A stretch of DNA of 53,633 bases from an uncultured Sphingomonadaceae bacterium (GCA_946479505.1 CAMLGC010000014.1:1-53633), one strand, 5' to 3'; counted from the stretch's first letter, positions 9,116 to 18,404 are shown. A program made the numbers and translations. Notes: generated by a model not told the origin, from the sequence alone.

Positions 9116-9942
9116 CGGGCGAATGCCTCGAGCGCGGCGAGCATCGAGGGCGTCTCGGGGTCCCAGCTATGCCGCGGCCCGATCGTCAGCCCGCCGTCGA
9201 CGAGCAGCGACGTGCCCGTGATGAAGCTCGCATCGTCGCTCGCGAGGAAGGCGACCGCGGCGGCGATGTCTTCCGCGGCGCCGGTGCGCTGGATCGGCTG
9301 CGCCTTGGCGGCGCCCGCGGCGATCATCGCATTGGCCTGGACCTGCGCCTCGCCGCCGATGCCGAGCGACGACGTGAAGATGTTGGTCGCGATGAAGCCG
9401 GGGACGACCGCGTTGACGCGGATGCGGTCCCTGGCGAGATCGGCCGCGGCCATCTTCGTGAGGTGGAGCACGCCCGCCTTCGCGGTCGAATAGGCGGTCG
9501 GCGCATAGCCGCTGCCGAGCGCCGACACGCTCGAGGTGTTGACGATCGCGCCGCCGCCGCTTCTCGCCATCAGCGGCGCGGCGTAGCGGATGCCGAGCGC
9601 GACCGAGCGCAGCAGCAGCGCCTGCGTGCGGTCCCATTCCTCGGGCGCGATCTCGCCGATCGGCTCGCGCGCGCCGCCCGCGCCGGCATTGTTGAACAAT
9701 ATGTCGAGCCCGCCCGCGCTGTCGGAGGCCGCCATCAGCGCCTCGATCTCGTCGGCTTTCGTGACATCGGTACGCCGGAAGCCGATCCGCCCGCCCGATC
9801 CGTCGGCCAGCGCCGCGCCGCCTGCCTCGTCGATGTCGCCGACCAGCACCTCGGCGCCCTCGTCGGCGAGCCGAAGCGCGGTCGCGCGGCCGATTCCCGA
9901 TGCGCCGCCGGTCACGACCGCACGCTTGCCCGCAAAGCGCAT
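9112..9942 (-). CDS. SDR family NAD(P)-dependent oxidoreductase
   Basis: 276 residues from the ATG at 9942, which has GGAGAG at good spacing. The ATG at 9954 has no ribosome site, and the GGAGAG lies inside its codons. The classical SDR pattern is complete: TGGASGIG at 11-18 for the cofactor, NNAG at 84-87, a catalytic Ser in NTSSVS near 138, and Tyr151/Lys155 (YSTAK). The extended, unusually Ala-rich C-terminus includes GTSLLVDGGLTIG. The substrate is unknown. It is the first gene of a two-gene operon with the GPH transporter. Confidence 0.9.
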   Translation of the reverse strand: MRFAGKRAVVTGGASGIGRATALRLADEGAEVLVGDIDEAGGAALADGSGGRIGFRRTDVTKADEIEALMAASDSAGGLDILFNNAGAGGAREPIGEIAPEEWDRTQALLLRSVALGIRYAAPLMARSGGGAIVNTSSVSALGSGYAPTAYSTAKAGVLHLTKMAAADLARDRIRVNAVVPGFIATNIFTSSLGIGGEAQVQANAMIAAGAAKAQPIQRTGAAEDIAAAVAFLASDDASFITGTSLLVDGGLTIGPRHSWDPETPSMLAALEAFAR

Positions 9943-10074
9943 CCCGCTCTCCATTATCGTTTTACAGGTAGCATAACGGGGGCAGGGGAAGCGTCAATCG
10001 GCGGATTTGAATATAGGGTAGGGCGCTGCGCTTGCTTCGACAGTGTCAAAAACGTAATCGTCGTTCCATCCACT

Positions 10075-10143
10075 CTTCCCCGGCGAAGGCCGGGGCCCAG
10101 CATCGGAACGCTCGCAATTGGACCCCGGCCTCCGCCGGGGAAG
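10075..10143. repeat. Long inverted repeat of sphingomonad intergenic type
   Basis: The left arm CTTCCCCGGCGAAGGCCGGG (10075 on) is matched by the right arm ending CCGGCCTCCGCCGGGGAAG at 10143, around a roughly 25-bp centre. Each arm also has its own small hairpin. It sits 20 bp before the acyl-CoA dehydrogenase start and would be transcribed in its leader. A related element lies at 38179-38243. Confidence 0.7.
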
Positions 10144-10162
10144 ACAAGAGCGGAGGAGACGA

Positions 10163-11308
10163 ATGCCGCTCGACCCCGAAACCTTCGACGCGCTGATCGA
10201 CACCGTCCGCCGGTTCGTTGCCGAGCGGCTGCGGCCATTGGAGGCGCAGGTCGAAGCCGAGGATATGGTGCCTGAAGCCGTCATCGAGAAGATGCGCGAG
10301 CTCGGCCTGTTCGGCCTCTCGATCGACGAGCGCTATGGCGGCCTCGGCCTCACGATGAGCGAGGAAGCGCGCGTCGCAATCGAGCTCGGCCGCACCACCC
10401 CCGCCTTCCGCTCGGCCTTCGGGACCAATGTGGGGATCGGCAGCCAGGGGCTCGTGCTCGCGGGCACCGAGGCGCAGAAGGCCGAATGGCTCCCGCGCAT
10501 CGCCTCCGGGGAAATCGTCACGAGCTTCGCGCTCACCGAACCTGACGTGGGCAGTGATTCGGGCGCGGTGAAGACTCGCGCGGTTCGACAGGGCGATACC
10601 TACCGGCTCACCGGCACCAAGCGCTTCATCACCAATGCTGACAAGGCGCAGCTCTTCACCGTGATGGCGCGCACCGGAGATGAGCCGGGCGGCCGCGGCG
10701 TCTCGGCCTTCCTCGTGCCGCGCGATCTGCCCGGCGTCTCGATCGGCGAGCCAGAAAGGAAGATGGGCCAGAAGGGCGCGCGCGTTTGCGACGTGATCCT
10801 CGACGACGTGCCCGTGCCCGCCGCCAACCGGCTCGGTGCAGAGGGCGAGGGGTTCCGGATCGCGATGCGCGTCCTCGATCGGGGCCGCTTGCACATCGCC
10901 GCGGTGTGCGTCGGGGTGGCGGAGCGGCTGATCGCCGATTGCGTCGCCTATGCCGCCGAGCGCAAGCAGTTCGGCAAGCCGATCGCCGAGCACCAGCTCA
11001 TCCAGGCGATGATCGCCGATTCGAAGACCGACACGCTTGCCGCGCGTGCGCTGGTGCTCGACACGGCGGCGAAGAAGGACGCGGGGGCGGACGTGGTGCT
11101 CGAATCGGCTGCGACCAAGTATTTTGCGTCGGAAATGGTCGGCCGCGTCGCCGATCGCGCGGTGCAGGTGTTCGGCGGCGCGGGCTATATCGCCGATTAC
11201 GGCATCGAGCGGCTCTATCGCGACGTGCGGCTGTTCCGCATCTATGAAGGGACGAGCCAGATCCAGCAGCTCATCATCGCGAGAGAGACGATGAAAAGGG
11301 GTGGGTGA
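10163..11308 (+). CDS. Acyl-CoA dehydrogenase family protein
   Basis: 381 residues, the normal length for the family. The ATG at 10163 follows GGAGGAGACGA; an in-frame extension to 10118 runs through the repeat and was rejected. The N-terminal helical domain is at 1-115, and the FAD/beta domain follows with FALTEPDVGSDSGAVKT. The C-terminal helices carry the catalytic base Glu362 in YEGTSQIQQLII and the ERKQFGKPIAEHQ segment. These FAD enzymes introduce a trans-2 double bond into acyl-CoA thioesters and pass electrons to ETF. The chain length is not predictable. It is followed by a repeat and an SDR gene on the same strand. Confidence 0.93.
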   Translation: MPLDPETFDALIDTVRRFVAERLRPLEAQVEAEDMVPEAVIEKMRELGLFGLSIDERYGGLGLTMSEEARVAIELGRTTPAFRSAFGTNVGIGSQGLVLAGTEAQKAEWLPRIASGEIVTSFALTEPDVGSDSGAVKTRAVRQGDTYRLTGTKRFITNADKAQLFTVMARTGDEPGGRGVSAFLVPRDLPGVSIGEPERKMGQKGARVCDVILDDVPVPAANRLGAEGEGFRIAMRVLDRGRLHIAAVCVGVAERLIADCVAYAAERKQFGKPIAEHQLIQAMIADSKTDTLAARALVLDTAAKKDAGADVVLESAATKYFASEMVGRVADRAVQVFGGAGYIADYGIERLYRDVRLFRIYEGTSQIQQLIIARETMKRGG

Positions 11309-11310
11309 TC

Positions 11311-11432
11311 TACTCCCCCTCCCGCACGCGGGAGGGGGCCGGGGGGGTGGGCTCCCGGCATACAACAATTGGTCCGCTCGCGGTGAGCGGGGGCCCACCC
11401 CCGGCCCCTCCCGCAAGCGGGAGGGGAGTATA
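11311..11432. repeat. 120-bp near-perfect inverted repeat
   Basis: The left arm reads TACTCCCCCTCCCGCACGCG and continues to GGTGGGC. The right arm is its near-complement, ending GCGGGAGGGGAGTA at 11432. Each arm holds a smaller hairpin (CCTCCCGC/GCGGGAGG). The element fills the whole gap between the acyl-CoA dehydrogenase and the SDR gene, and its right end supplies the GGGAGGGGAG ribosome site of the SDR gene. Confidence 0.75.
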
Positions 11433-11436
11433 AGAC

Positions 11437-12225
11437 ATGAACACCATCAACCTGTTCCGCCTCGACGGCCGCGTTGCGCTCGTCACCGGCGGCTCGCGCG
11501 GCATCGGCAGGATGATCGCGGCGGGCTTCATCGCGCAGGGGGCGAAAGTCTATATCTCCTCGCGCAAGGCCGCTGCGTGCCAGCAAACCGCGGACGAACT
11601 GGGCGACGCCTGCATTCCCCTGCCGCAGGACATCTCCACCGTCTCCGGCTGCAAGGCGCTCGCGGCGCAATTGGCCGAGCGCGAGCCCAGGCTCGACATC
11701 CTCGTCAACAATGCCGGCGCCGCCTGGGGCGAGCCGTTCGAGAAGTTTCCGGAAAAGGGCTGGGACAAGGTGATGGACTTGAACGTCAAGTCACCCTTCT
11801 TCCTGACGCAGGCGCTCCACGACCTGCTTAGGGCCGCCGCGTCGCCCGAGCGCCCCGCAAAGGTCATCAACATCACCTCGATCGACGGCATGCGGCTCAA
11901 TCCTTGGGAGACCTACAGCTACCACGCCTCCAAATCGGCGCTGATCTACCTGACGAAGCGCATGGCCGCGCGGCTGGTGAAGGACGCGATCAACGTCACC
12001 TCGATCGCCCCCGGCGCGTTCGCGAGCGAGATGAACCGCGCCGCGCGCGATCACGGCGATGCCGTCGCCAAGGGCATACCCGCCGGCCGGATCGGCGTCG
12101 ACGAGGACATGGCGGGCGCTGCGATCTACCTCGCGAGCCGCGCCGGCGACTATGTGATCGGCGAGACGATCGCGGTCGATGGCGGCCTCGTCAACGCCGC
12201 GCCGGGATCGAGCATCGACGCGTAA
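11437..12225 (+). CDS. SDR family oxidoreductase (3-oxoacyl reductase / RhlG-like)
   Basis: 262 residues. The cofactor motif TGGSRGIG is at 17-24, NNAGAAWGEPF comes next, and the active-site YSYHASK is around 160. The end reads IGETIAVDGGLVNA. This arrangement, with the 'FRLDGRVALVTGGSRGIG' opening, is like RhlG-type beta-ketoacyl reductases, but substrate specificity in SDRs cannot be read from sequence. The ribosome site is part of the upstream inverted repeat. Co-transcription with the acyl-CoA dehydrogenase is possible only by reading through that 120-bp hairpin. Together they could act in fatty-acid or acyl-chain metabolism. Confidence 0.88.
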   Translation: MNTINLFRLDGRVALVTGGSRGIGRMIAAGFIAQGAKVYISSRKAAACQQTADELGDACIPLPQDISTVSGCKALAAQLAEREPRLDILVNNAGAAWGEPFEKFPEKGWDKVMDLNVKSPFFLTQALHDLLRAAASPERPAKVINITSIDGMRLNPWETYSYHASKSALIYLTKRMAARLVKDAINVTSIAPGAFASEMNRAARDHGDAVAKGIPAGRIGVDEDMAGAAIYLASRAGDYVIGETIAVDGGLVNAAPGSSIDA

Positions 12226-12231
12226 TTACCG

Positions 12232-12717
12232 CTACCGCCGGCGCCCGCGGCGGTCGTATCCGTCCGCCATCGCGCGCACCGTGAGGAGCTCGGCGCGGGT
12301 GAGGATGCCGTCGCGGTCGCGATCGAACCGATCGAAGATCGTGCCGATCCGCGCGGTGAGCTCGGCCAGCGTGACGCGATTGTCGTGGTCGGCATCGGTC
12401 TCGAACGGGCTCGGCAGCGCGCTCGCGTCGCCCAGCCAGCGCGTTGCCCAGTCCGAATAGCCGATATAGCCGATCGAGCCGGCATTCGCGGTGTCGACGC
12501 TCGCGAAGCTCCGCGCGATGCACGCCCGCGCCTCGTCGCGCGTGGTGCGCGCATCGCCATCGGCATCGCACGCGGCGAGCATCATCGCGACCGGCTCGAC
12601 GAGCATCGTCTGCACCGGCGGCTGCCCGATCGGGCGGATATATTGGCCGGTTGTTGCAGGAACATTCTGCGCCGCGGCAGGCGCGGCGAGCATCAGCAGC
12701 GCGAGCGGCAAGCGCAT
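12232..12717 (-). CDS. EF-hand domain protein, exported
   Basis: 161 residues from the ATG at 12717, chosen because MRLPLALLMLAAPAAAQ is a clean Sec signal peptide; the longer frame has none. Two good EF-hand calcium loops are visible in the second half (DADHDNRVTLAEL and DRDRDGILTRAEL). A degenerate loop (DADGDARTTRDEA) lies near residue 60. It is probably a small periplasmic Ca2+-binding protein with no enzymatic domain. The ATG lies one base behind the queA stop, so it is probably the last gene of the xseB-ispA-coaD-ppi-queA run. Confidence 0.83.
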   Translation of the reverse strand: MRLPLALLMLAAPAAAQNVPATTGQYIRPIGQPPVQTMLVEPVAMMLAACDADGDARTTRDEARACIARSFASVDTANAGSIGYIGYSDWATRWLGDASALPSPFETDADHDNRVTLAELTARIGTIFDRFDRDRDGILTRAELLTVRAMADGYDRRGRRR

Positions 12718-12718
12718 G

Positions 12719-13750
12719 TCAGCTCTCCGGAAGCAGCAACGACGCGTCGCCATAGCTGTAGAAGCGATAGTCCGTTTCGATAGCATGCGCATAGGCGGCC
12801 TGCATCCGGTCCAGCCCCATCAGCGCCGAGACCAGCATGAACAGCGTCGAGCGCGGCAGGTGAAAATTGGTCATCAGCCCGTCGATCCCGCGAAAACGGT
12901 AGCCGGGCGTGATGAAGATCGCGGTGTCGCCCTCGAACGCGCGGATCACGCCGTCCTCGCCAGCGGCGCTTTCGATGAGACGCAGGCTGGTGGTGCCGAC
13001 TGCGATCACCCGGTTTCCGGCGGCGCGCACGGCGTTGAGGCGATGGGCGGTGGCGGCGTCGATCCGGCCCCATTCGGCGTGCATATTATGTGCGTCGGTG
13101 TCGTCGGCCTTCACCGGCAGGAAGGTCCCCGCGCCGACGTGGAGCGTGAGCGTGGCATGCTCGATCCCCGCTTGGTCGAGCGCTGCGATCAGCCCGGGCG
13201 TGAAGTGGAGCGCCGCGGTCGGGGCCGCCACCGCGCCCGCTTCCTGCGCGAACATCGTCTGATAGTCTTCGGCGTCGAGCGCGTCGGTCGCGCGCTTGCC
13301 CGCGATATAGGGCGGCAGCGGCATCCGGCCGGCGCGTGTCAGCAGCAGCTCGACCGGCTCGTCGCCCGCGAAGGTGAGCGCGAAGCTGCCGTCCTCCGCG
13401 CGATCCGAGGCGATGGCGGATACGCTCGCGCCGAACGCCACCGTGTCGCCCTCGCGCAGACGTTTGGCGTTTCGGATGAAGGCGCGCCAGCGACGCGGCC
13501 CTTCGCGCTTGTGCAGCGTTGCGCCGATCGCCGCGTCGCCGCGCCGCCCTTCGAGCTGGGCGGGGATCACGCGCGTATCGTTGAAGACGAGCAGGTCGCC
13601 CGCGCGCAGGGCGGCAGGCAGGTCATGGACGTGGAGGTCGTGTGTCGCGGGCCCGTCGAGCACGAGCATTCGGGCCGAATCGCGCGGACGCGCCGGCCGC
13701 AGCGCGATCCGTTCGGGCGGCAGCTCGAAATCGAACAGGTCGACCTTCAT
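12719..13750 (-). CDS. queA: S-adenosylmethionine:tRNA ribosyltransferase-isomerase QueA
   Basis: 343 residues, full length. It transfers and isomerises the ribosyl part of SAM onto 7-aminomethyl-7-deazaguanine in tRNA, making epoxyqueuosine. Family signatures include the opening [59 protein letters not shown] and the end [11 protein letters not shown]. Cytosolic. It lies 16 bp behind the cyclophilin gene and 1 bp before the EF-hand gene. Confidence 0.97.
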   Translation of the reverse strand: MKVDLFDFELPPERIALRPARPRDSARMLVLDGPATHDLHVHDLPAALRAGDLLVFNDTRVIPAQLEGRRGDAAIGATLHKREGPRRWRAFIRNAKRLREGDTVAFGASVSAIASDRAEDGSFALTFAGDEPVELLLTRAGRMPLPPYIAGKRATDALDAEDYQTMFAQEAGAVAAPTAALHFTPGLIAALDQAGIEHATLTLHVGAGTFLPVKADDTDAHNMHAEWGRIDAATAHRLNAVRAAGNRVIAVGTTSLRLIESAAGEDGVIRAFEGDTAIFITPGYRFRGIDGLMTNFHLPRSTLFMLVSALMGLDRMQAAYAHAIETDYRFYSYGDASLLLPES

Positions 13751-13766
13751 CGGGCCGACGCCTCGC

Positions 13767-14492
13767 TCATTCGCCGGCCGGCGCGGGCTCCGGCGTCGGC
13801 TGGGATTCCGGCGTGGTGCCGGGGAGCACGGTTGGCGCCGTCGTTGCCGCAGGCGCGGGCGGCGTCGGCGAATAGGGCGGCGGATTGTCGGCGGCGATAT
13901 AGGCGTGGAGGATCAGGCTCGGATCGGCCGGGGGCTCGCCGCGGTGGAGCGCGTCGACATATTCCATGCCGTCGATCACGCGGCCGAACACCGTATATTC
14001 CTTGTCGAGCTGGAGCTTGGGCGCGAACATGATGAAGAACTGGCTGTTGGCGGTGTTCTCCGCCGCCTCTTTGGCCGCGGCGTCGGCGTCCTGCGGCGCG
14101 CTCTGGCGCGCGGCGGCGACCGCGCCGCGGACGTGCGGCAGATAGCTGAACTCGGCCGCCAGGTCGGGAAGGTCCGATCCGCCGGTGCCGTCGCCCTTGG
14201 GATCGCCCGACTGCGCCATGAAGCCGTCGATCACGCGGTGGAAGGTGAGCCCGTCGTAGAAATGCTGCCGCGTCAGCGTCTTGACGCGCTCGACCGTCTT
14301 GGGCGCGACATCGGGGCGCAGCCAGATCGTGACCCGCCCGCCGGTCGACAGGTCGAGCAGCCACAGATTCTCGGGATCGCTGGGCGAGGCGGGCGGTGCG
14401 CGGCCGGGCACCTCGATATCGATCACCTGCGCCGTCGCCGGCAACGCAAAGACCGCGCCCACGAGCGCGATGAGGCTGAAGAGGAAACGCAT
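13767..14492 (-). CDS. Peptidyl-prolyl cis-trans isomerase, cyclophilin type, periplasmic
   Basis: 241 residues from the ATG at 14492; [22 protein letters not shown] is the signal peptide. The cyclophilin fold is shown by [49 protein letters not shown] and [15 protein letters not shown]. An insertion rich in Ala/Asp/Glu follows the RGAVAAAR strand. A Pro/Thr/Ala-rich tail of about 35 residues ends the protein and is likely disordered. It catalyses proline isomerisation during folding of envelope proteins. It lies within the coaD-queA gene run. Confidence 0.94.
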   Translation of the reverse strand: MRFLFSLIALVGAVFALPATAQVIDIEVPGRAPPASPSDPENLWLLDLSTGGRVTIWLRPDVAPKTVERVKTLTRQHFYDGLTFHRVIDGFMAQSGDPKGDGTGGSDLPDLAAEFSYLPHVRGAVAAARQSAPQDADAAAKEAAENTANSQFFIMFAPKLQLDKEYTVFGRVIDGMEYVDALHRGEPPADPSLILHAYIAADNPPPYSPTPPAPAATTAPTVLPGTTPESQPTPEPAPAGE

Positions 14493-14562
14493 GCACACCC
14501 CGCGGGAACTTCTGGTGGAGGAGCGCTTAGAACAAATCGCCGCTTGCGCCAAACTGAATGGC

Positions 14563-15069
14563 TCAGCTCCCCTTGTGCCCCAACTCCTCGACGCGCGCGA
14601 CCACCTCGGCCTTCACTGCGGGCGTCACGAACTTGCCGATCTCGCCGCCGAACAGCGCGATCTCCTTCACCAGCCGGCTCGCGATCGGCTGGAGCGCGAC
14701 GTCGGCCATCAGGAAGACCGTCTCGATCCGGTTGTTGAGCGCCTGGTTCATTCCCGCCATCTGATATTCGTACTCGAAATCGGCGACCGCGCGCAGGCCG
14801 CGGACGATGACGCTCGCGCTCTCACGCGTCGCGAAGTCCATTAGCAGCGAATCGAAACTGACGACGGCGATCTCGCCCGGAATGCCCTTCACCTCTCGGC
14901 GCACCATCTTCATCCGCTCGTCGACCGAGAACATCGGGTTTTTCGACGGGTTGGTGGTGACGCCGATCACGAGCCGATCGACCAGCTTGGCCCCGCGCCG
15001 GATGATATCCATGTGGCCCAGGGTGATCGGATCGAAGGTGCCGGGATAGACGCCGGTGCGGCTGGTCAT
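14563..15069 (-). CDS. coaD: Pantetheine-phosphate adenylyltransferase CoaD
   Basis: 168 residues from the ATG at 15069 (MTSRTGVYPGTFDPITLGH); the frame extends upstream but without homology. The nucleotidyltransferase motifs TGVYPGTFDPITLGH and, later, the ISSTxxR-like helix region (IASRLVKEIALFGG) are in place. It makes dephospho-CoA from 4'-phosphopantetheine and ATP, the fourth step of CoA synthesis. It lies ten bases behind ispA, on the same strand. Confidence 0.97.
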   Translation of the reverse strand: MTSRTGVYPGTFDPITLGHMDIIRRGAKLVDRLVIGVTTNPSKNPMFSVDERMKMVRREVKGIPGEIAVVSFDSLLMDFATRESASVIVRGLRAVADFEYEYQMAGMNQALNNRIETVFLMADVALQPIASRLVKEIALFGGEIGKFVTPAVKAEVVARVEELGHKGS

Positions 15070-15079
15070 GATCGATCCC

Positions 15080-16000
15080 CTAATGATCGCGATCGAGCGC
15101 GTAGCGAGCGATGTCGCGCAGCAGATCGGCCTCTGTTCCATAGCCTCGGAGGTGATCGATCGCCTGATCGACCAGCATCGTCGCCTGCGCGCGCGCGCGA
15201 TCGAGCCCGAGCAGCGTCAGGAAGGTCTCCTTGCCCGCATCGCCGTCCTTGCGCAGCCTTTTGCCGGCCAGCGCCTCGTCGCCGGTCTCATCCAGGATAT
15301 CATCGGCGATCTGAAACGCGAGGCCGAGGTCATGGGCGTATCCGCGCAGGGGAGTGCGCCCCTCATGCGGCACATGGCCCAGGATCATTCCCGCCTCGAT
15401 AGCCGCGCCGATCAGCGCGCCCGTCTTCATCGCCTGAAGCCGCGTGACGGTGGCGAGGTCGAAGCTCGCCTTGGCCGCCTCGAGATCCATCATCTGCCCG
15501 CCCGCCATGCCCGACGGGCCCGCGGCGCGCGCGATCTCGAGCACCAGCTCGCTGCGCAGGAAGGGATCGGGGTGCGTCTCGGGATCGGCAAGCAGCTCGA
15601 AGGCGAGCGCGTGCAGGCTGTCGCCCGCGAGCACCGCGGCCGCTTCGTCGAACGCCTTGTGAACGGTGGGCTTGCCGCGGCGCACGTCGTCGTCGTCCAT
15701 CGCCGGCAGGTCGTCGTGGATTAGCGAATAGACGTGGATGCACTCGATCGCGAGCCCCGTGCGCAACGCGCGGGTACGATCGACGCCGAACAGCGACGCG
15801 GTGGCGAGCACCAGCAGCGGCCGCATCCTTTTGCCTCCGCCGATCGTCGCGTGGCGCATCGCGCGGTAGAGATCGGCGCGCGGATCGTCGGGAATCGGAA
15901 GCAGCGTTTCGAAGCCGGTGTCGATCTCCTCGGCGATGGCCATCATGGCCGATCGCAGCGCGAGGGATGCCTGCGCCATCGCGCGCGGCTCAGCCGGCAT
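15080..16000 (-). CDS. ispA: Polyprenyl (farnesyl/geranylgeranyl) diphosphate synthase
   Basis: 306 residues from the ATG at 16000, overlapping xseB by 11 bases; a second ATG at 15979 is also possible, and neither has a clear ribosome site. The first Asp-rich motif is in LIHDDLPAMDDDD, and the second is DDILDETGD. The GGGKRMRPLL and GGQMMDL segments are also typical. It condenses IPP with allylic diphosphates, and the short form usually makes farnesyl diphosphate for quinones, carotenoids and undecaprenol. The xseB-ispA pairing is conserved in many proteobacteria. Confidence 0.93.
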   Translation of the reverse strand: MPAEPRAMAQASLALRSAMMAIAEEIDTGFETLLPIPDDPRADLYRAMRHATIGGGKRMRPLLVLATASLFGVDRTRALRTGLAIECIHVYSLIHDDLPAMDDDDVRRGKPTVHKAFDEAAAVLAGDSLHALAFELLADPETHPDPFLRSELVLEIARAAGPSGMAGGQMMDLEAAKASFDLATVTRLQAMKTGALIGAAIEAGMILGHVPHEGRTPLRGYAHDLGLAFQIADDILDETGDEALAGKRLRKDGDAGKETFLTLLGLDRARAQATMLVDQAIDHLRGYGTEADLLRDIARYALDRDH

Positions 16001-16235
16001 CGAAGGGCTGGGTGCCCGCCGGCCGTCCCTCGGCATCGAGCCGGATCGCCTCGATCCGCGCCTGTGCCGCATCGAGGCGGTCGGCGCAGCGGCGGCGGAG
16101 CTTGTTGCCGCGCTCGTAGAGGTCGATCGCGTCCTGCAAGGGCGTCTCGCCGCTTTCGAGGCGGGAAACGATCGCCTCCAGCTCGCGCAGCGCTTCCTCG
16201 AAGCTCAGATCCTCGATCGGTCGGTCGGCAGTCAT
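15990..16235 (-). CDS. xseB: Exodeoxyribonuclease VII small subunit
   Basis: 81 residues, the usual size. The signature is LSFEEALRELEAIVSRLESGETPLQD (in part), followed by LYERGNKLRRRC. It is the small subunit of the single-strand exonuclease with XseA, which is not in the window. It is the first gene of a minus-strand block with ispA. A 90-bp divergent region separates it from the aldehyde dehydrogenase. Confidence 0.95.
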   Translation of the reverse strand: MTADRPIEDLSFEEALRELEAIVSRLESGETPLQDAIDLYERGNKLRRRCADRLDAAQARIEAIRLDAEGRPAGTQPFDAG

Positions 16236-16325
16236 GGACGTGCTATGCGGCAGGGGGGCGAGGGGGGTCAAGGATACGCGCGGGCCGCATCGCGTTGGAT
16301 GGGCGAGACCGAGGAGCATCTGGCG

Positions 16326-17681
16326 ATGAAGAGCATCAATCCCGCGACGGGCGAGACGATCGCGACCTATGCCGAACTGAGCGGCGGCGACATCGAGGCG
16401 CGGCTCGTCAAGGCCGAGGCGGCGTTCCGCGACTGGCGTCTCAGCGATCACGAGACGCGCACCGATCTGCTCGCGCGGATCGCCGATGCCTTCGAGGCTG
16501 ACAAGCACCGCCTCGGCGAGATCGCGACGCACGAGATGGGCAAGACGCTCGCCAGCGCGATCGCGGAGGTCGAGAAATGCGCCTCCGCCTTCCGCCACTA
16601 TGCCGAGCACGGGCCGGCGATGCTCGAGGATCGCACCTTCGAGGTCTCGACCGGTACCGCCACCGCGCGCTGGCTCCCGCTCGGCCCGGTGCTCGCGGTG
16701 ATGCCGTGGAACTTCCCCTATTGGCAGGTCGTGCGCTTCCTCGCGCCGACGATCATGGCCGGGAATGTCGGGCTGTTGAAGCACGCCTCCAACGTCCAGG
16801 GCGTCGCCGAGGCGATGGCCGAAGCGCTTGCCAGGGCGGGCGCGCCCGAGGGGCTTTTCCAGAACCTCGCGGTCCCAAGCAGCAAGGTGGCGGCGATCAT
16901 CGCCGACCCTCGCGTCGCCGCGGTGACGCTGACGGGGAGCGAGGGCGCGGGCAGCGCGGTCGCGGCCGAGGCGGGCAAGGCGCTCAAGAAGGTCGTGCTC
17001 GAACTGGGCGGCTCCGACCCGTTCATCGTCATGCCCTCCGCTGACATTGACAAGGCCGCCGATGTCGCCGTCAAGGCACGCATCCAGAATACCGGCCAAT
17101 CGTGCATCTGCGCCAAGCGCATGATCGTCCATGCGGCTGTGTACGACGCCTTCATGGGCCGCTTCGTCGCGGGGATGAAGGCGGTAAAGGCGGGCGACCC
17201 AATGGACGCCGCCACCGATATGGGTCCGCTTTCGAGCGAGGAGCAGCGCCAAACCGTGCTCGACCAGCTCGGTCGCATGCAGGCCTCGGGGGCGAAGCTC
17301 CTGTTCGGCGGCAAGGCGCTGCCCGGGCCGGGCGCCTACATGTCCGCCGGCGTGCTCGTCGATGTGCCGCTAGAGAGCGATGTCGCGCAGGAAGAGCTGT
17401 TCGGCCCGGTCGCGATGGTCTTCAAGGCCGCCGACATCGACGCGGCGATCGCCTTGGCGAACGATGTCCCCTTCGGCTTGGGCTCAAGCGTCTGGACCAA
17501 CGACGAGCCGGAGAAAGCGCGCTTCATCCGCGACATCGAGGCGGGCATGACCGCGATCAATCAGCTCCTCGCCAGCGCCCCGGCTGCCCCCTTCGGCGGC
17601 GTCAAGCGCTCGGGCCACGGGCGAGAGCTCGGCCCCTACGGGCTGCACGAGTTCATGAATTTGAAGACGGTGGTGGAATAA
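16326..17681 (+). CDS. NAD-dependent succinate-semialdehyde-type aldehyde dehydrogenase
   Basis: 451 residues from the ATG at 16326, with GAGGAG upstream; the longer frame to 15918 crosses xseB and is not real. The ALDH core is complete: MPWNFPYW near 126, GSEGAGSAVA around 204-213, Glu226 in LELGGSDPF, and catalytic Cys260 in GQSCICAKR. The overall form, shorter than GabD, resembles Sad/YneI succinate-semialdehyde dehydrogenases. It could in principle oxidise alpha-ketoglutarate semialdehyde from pentoses, but it lies about 34 kb from xylX and has no XylR-type operator. Confidence 0.9.
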   Translation: MKSINPATGETIATYAELSGGDIEARLVKAEAAFRDWRLSDHETRTDLLARIADAFEADKHRLGEIATHEMGKTLASAIAEVEKCASAFRHYAEHGPAMLEDRTFEVSTGTATARWLPLGPVLAVMPWNFPYWQVVRFLAPTIMAGNVGLLKHASNVQGVAEAMAEALARAGAPEGLFQNLAVPSSKVAAIIADPRVAAVTLTGSEGAGSAVAAEAGKALKKVVLELGGSDPFIVMPSADIDKAADVAVKARIQNTGQSCICAKRMIVHAAVYDAFMGRFVAGMKAVKAGDPMDAATDMGPLSSEEQRQTVLDQLGRMQASGAKLLFGGKALPGPGAYMSAGVLVDVPLESDVAQEELFGPVAMVFKAADIDAAIALANDVPFGLGSSVWTNDEPEKARFIRDIEAGMTAINQLLASAPAAPFGGVKRSGHGRELGPYGLHEFMNLKTVVE

Positions 17682-18404
17682 TCAGCCGCTGCCCGATCGC
17701 AGCAGGTCGATCGTCCGGTGCTCGAAGCCGTGCGGGTCCTGTGCCGCGCCTTCGAGCATCGCGCGATCGAGCCTCAGCGCGACGCGGCCGTCGGCGAGCA
17801 TCACCCCTTGGTCGCACGCCGTTACCAGCGTGCCGAGGTCGTGGAGCGCGGTGAAGAGCGTCCGACCCTCGCCGACCATCGCGCGCAGCGCCTGCTTGAG
17901 GTCGAACGCGGCGACCGGATCGAGCCAGTTGAACGGCTCGTCGAGGATCACCAGCCGCTGCCCTTGCGCGAAGGCGAGCGCGATCGCGATGCGCTGGCGC
18001 ATCCCCGCCGAACAGTCTCCGACCCACCGGCCGAGCAGCGCGTCGATCCCGAGCGCCGCGCCGACCGGCCCGAGCCGCTGCCCGACCTCGGCGAGATCGT
18101 CGCCGACCAGCTCGAGCAGCTCGCGGACGCGCAGGCTTTCGGGCAGCGTATCGGCGGGCGGCGCGAAGCCGAAGTGTCGTGCGCGAGCGGCGCGGTCGGA
18201 TGTGAGGTCGTCCCCATCGACCAGGCAACGCCCGCTCGTGATCGGCAGGCGCCCGGCAATCGCGCGAAGCAGGCTGGTCTTTCCCGATCCGTTGGCGCCG
18301 ATCAGCCCGAACCAGATGCCCCGGTCGACGGCGAGATCGACCCCGCGCACGGCGAGCGTGCTTCCTCGGCGCACCGATAGCCGTTCGACGGAAAGCGCGC
18401 TCAT
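17682..18404 (-). CDS. ABC transporter ATP-binding protein
   Basis: 240 residues. Walker A GANGSGKTS is at 36-44, the signature variant CSAGMRQR is around 142, and Walker B with LVILDEPF follows, then an H-loop in TALHDLGT. The small size and CcmA-like sequence suggest an export or unknown-substrate ATPase. The ATG at 18404 overlaps the stop of the membrane-protein gene (ATGA). The partner permease is therefore likely the 329-residue protein encoded just upstream. Confidence 0.9.
   Translation of the reverse strand: MSALSVERLSVRRGSTLAVRGVDLAVDRGIWFGLIGANGSGKTSLLRAIAGRLPITSGRCLVDGDDLTSDRAARARHFGFAPPADTLPESLRVRELLELVGDDLAEVGQRLGPVGAALGIDALLGRWVGDCSAGMRQRIAIALAFAQGQRLVILDEPFNWLDPVAAFDLKQALRAMVGEGRTLFTALHDLGTLVTACDQGVMLADGRVALRLDRAMLEGAAQDPHGFEHRTIDLLRSGSG

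Noticed and set aside
7520..9493. A 657-codon plus-strand open frame over the GPH transporter
   Set aside because: Low-complexity, Arg/Gln/His-rich translation opposite a clear membrane transporter; no ribosome site.
16326..17681. Aldehyde dehydrogenase as the Weimberg XylA
   Set aside because: The sequence type is Sad/YneI-like, it is about 34 kb away and no XylR-type operator precedes it.
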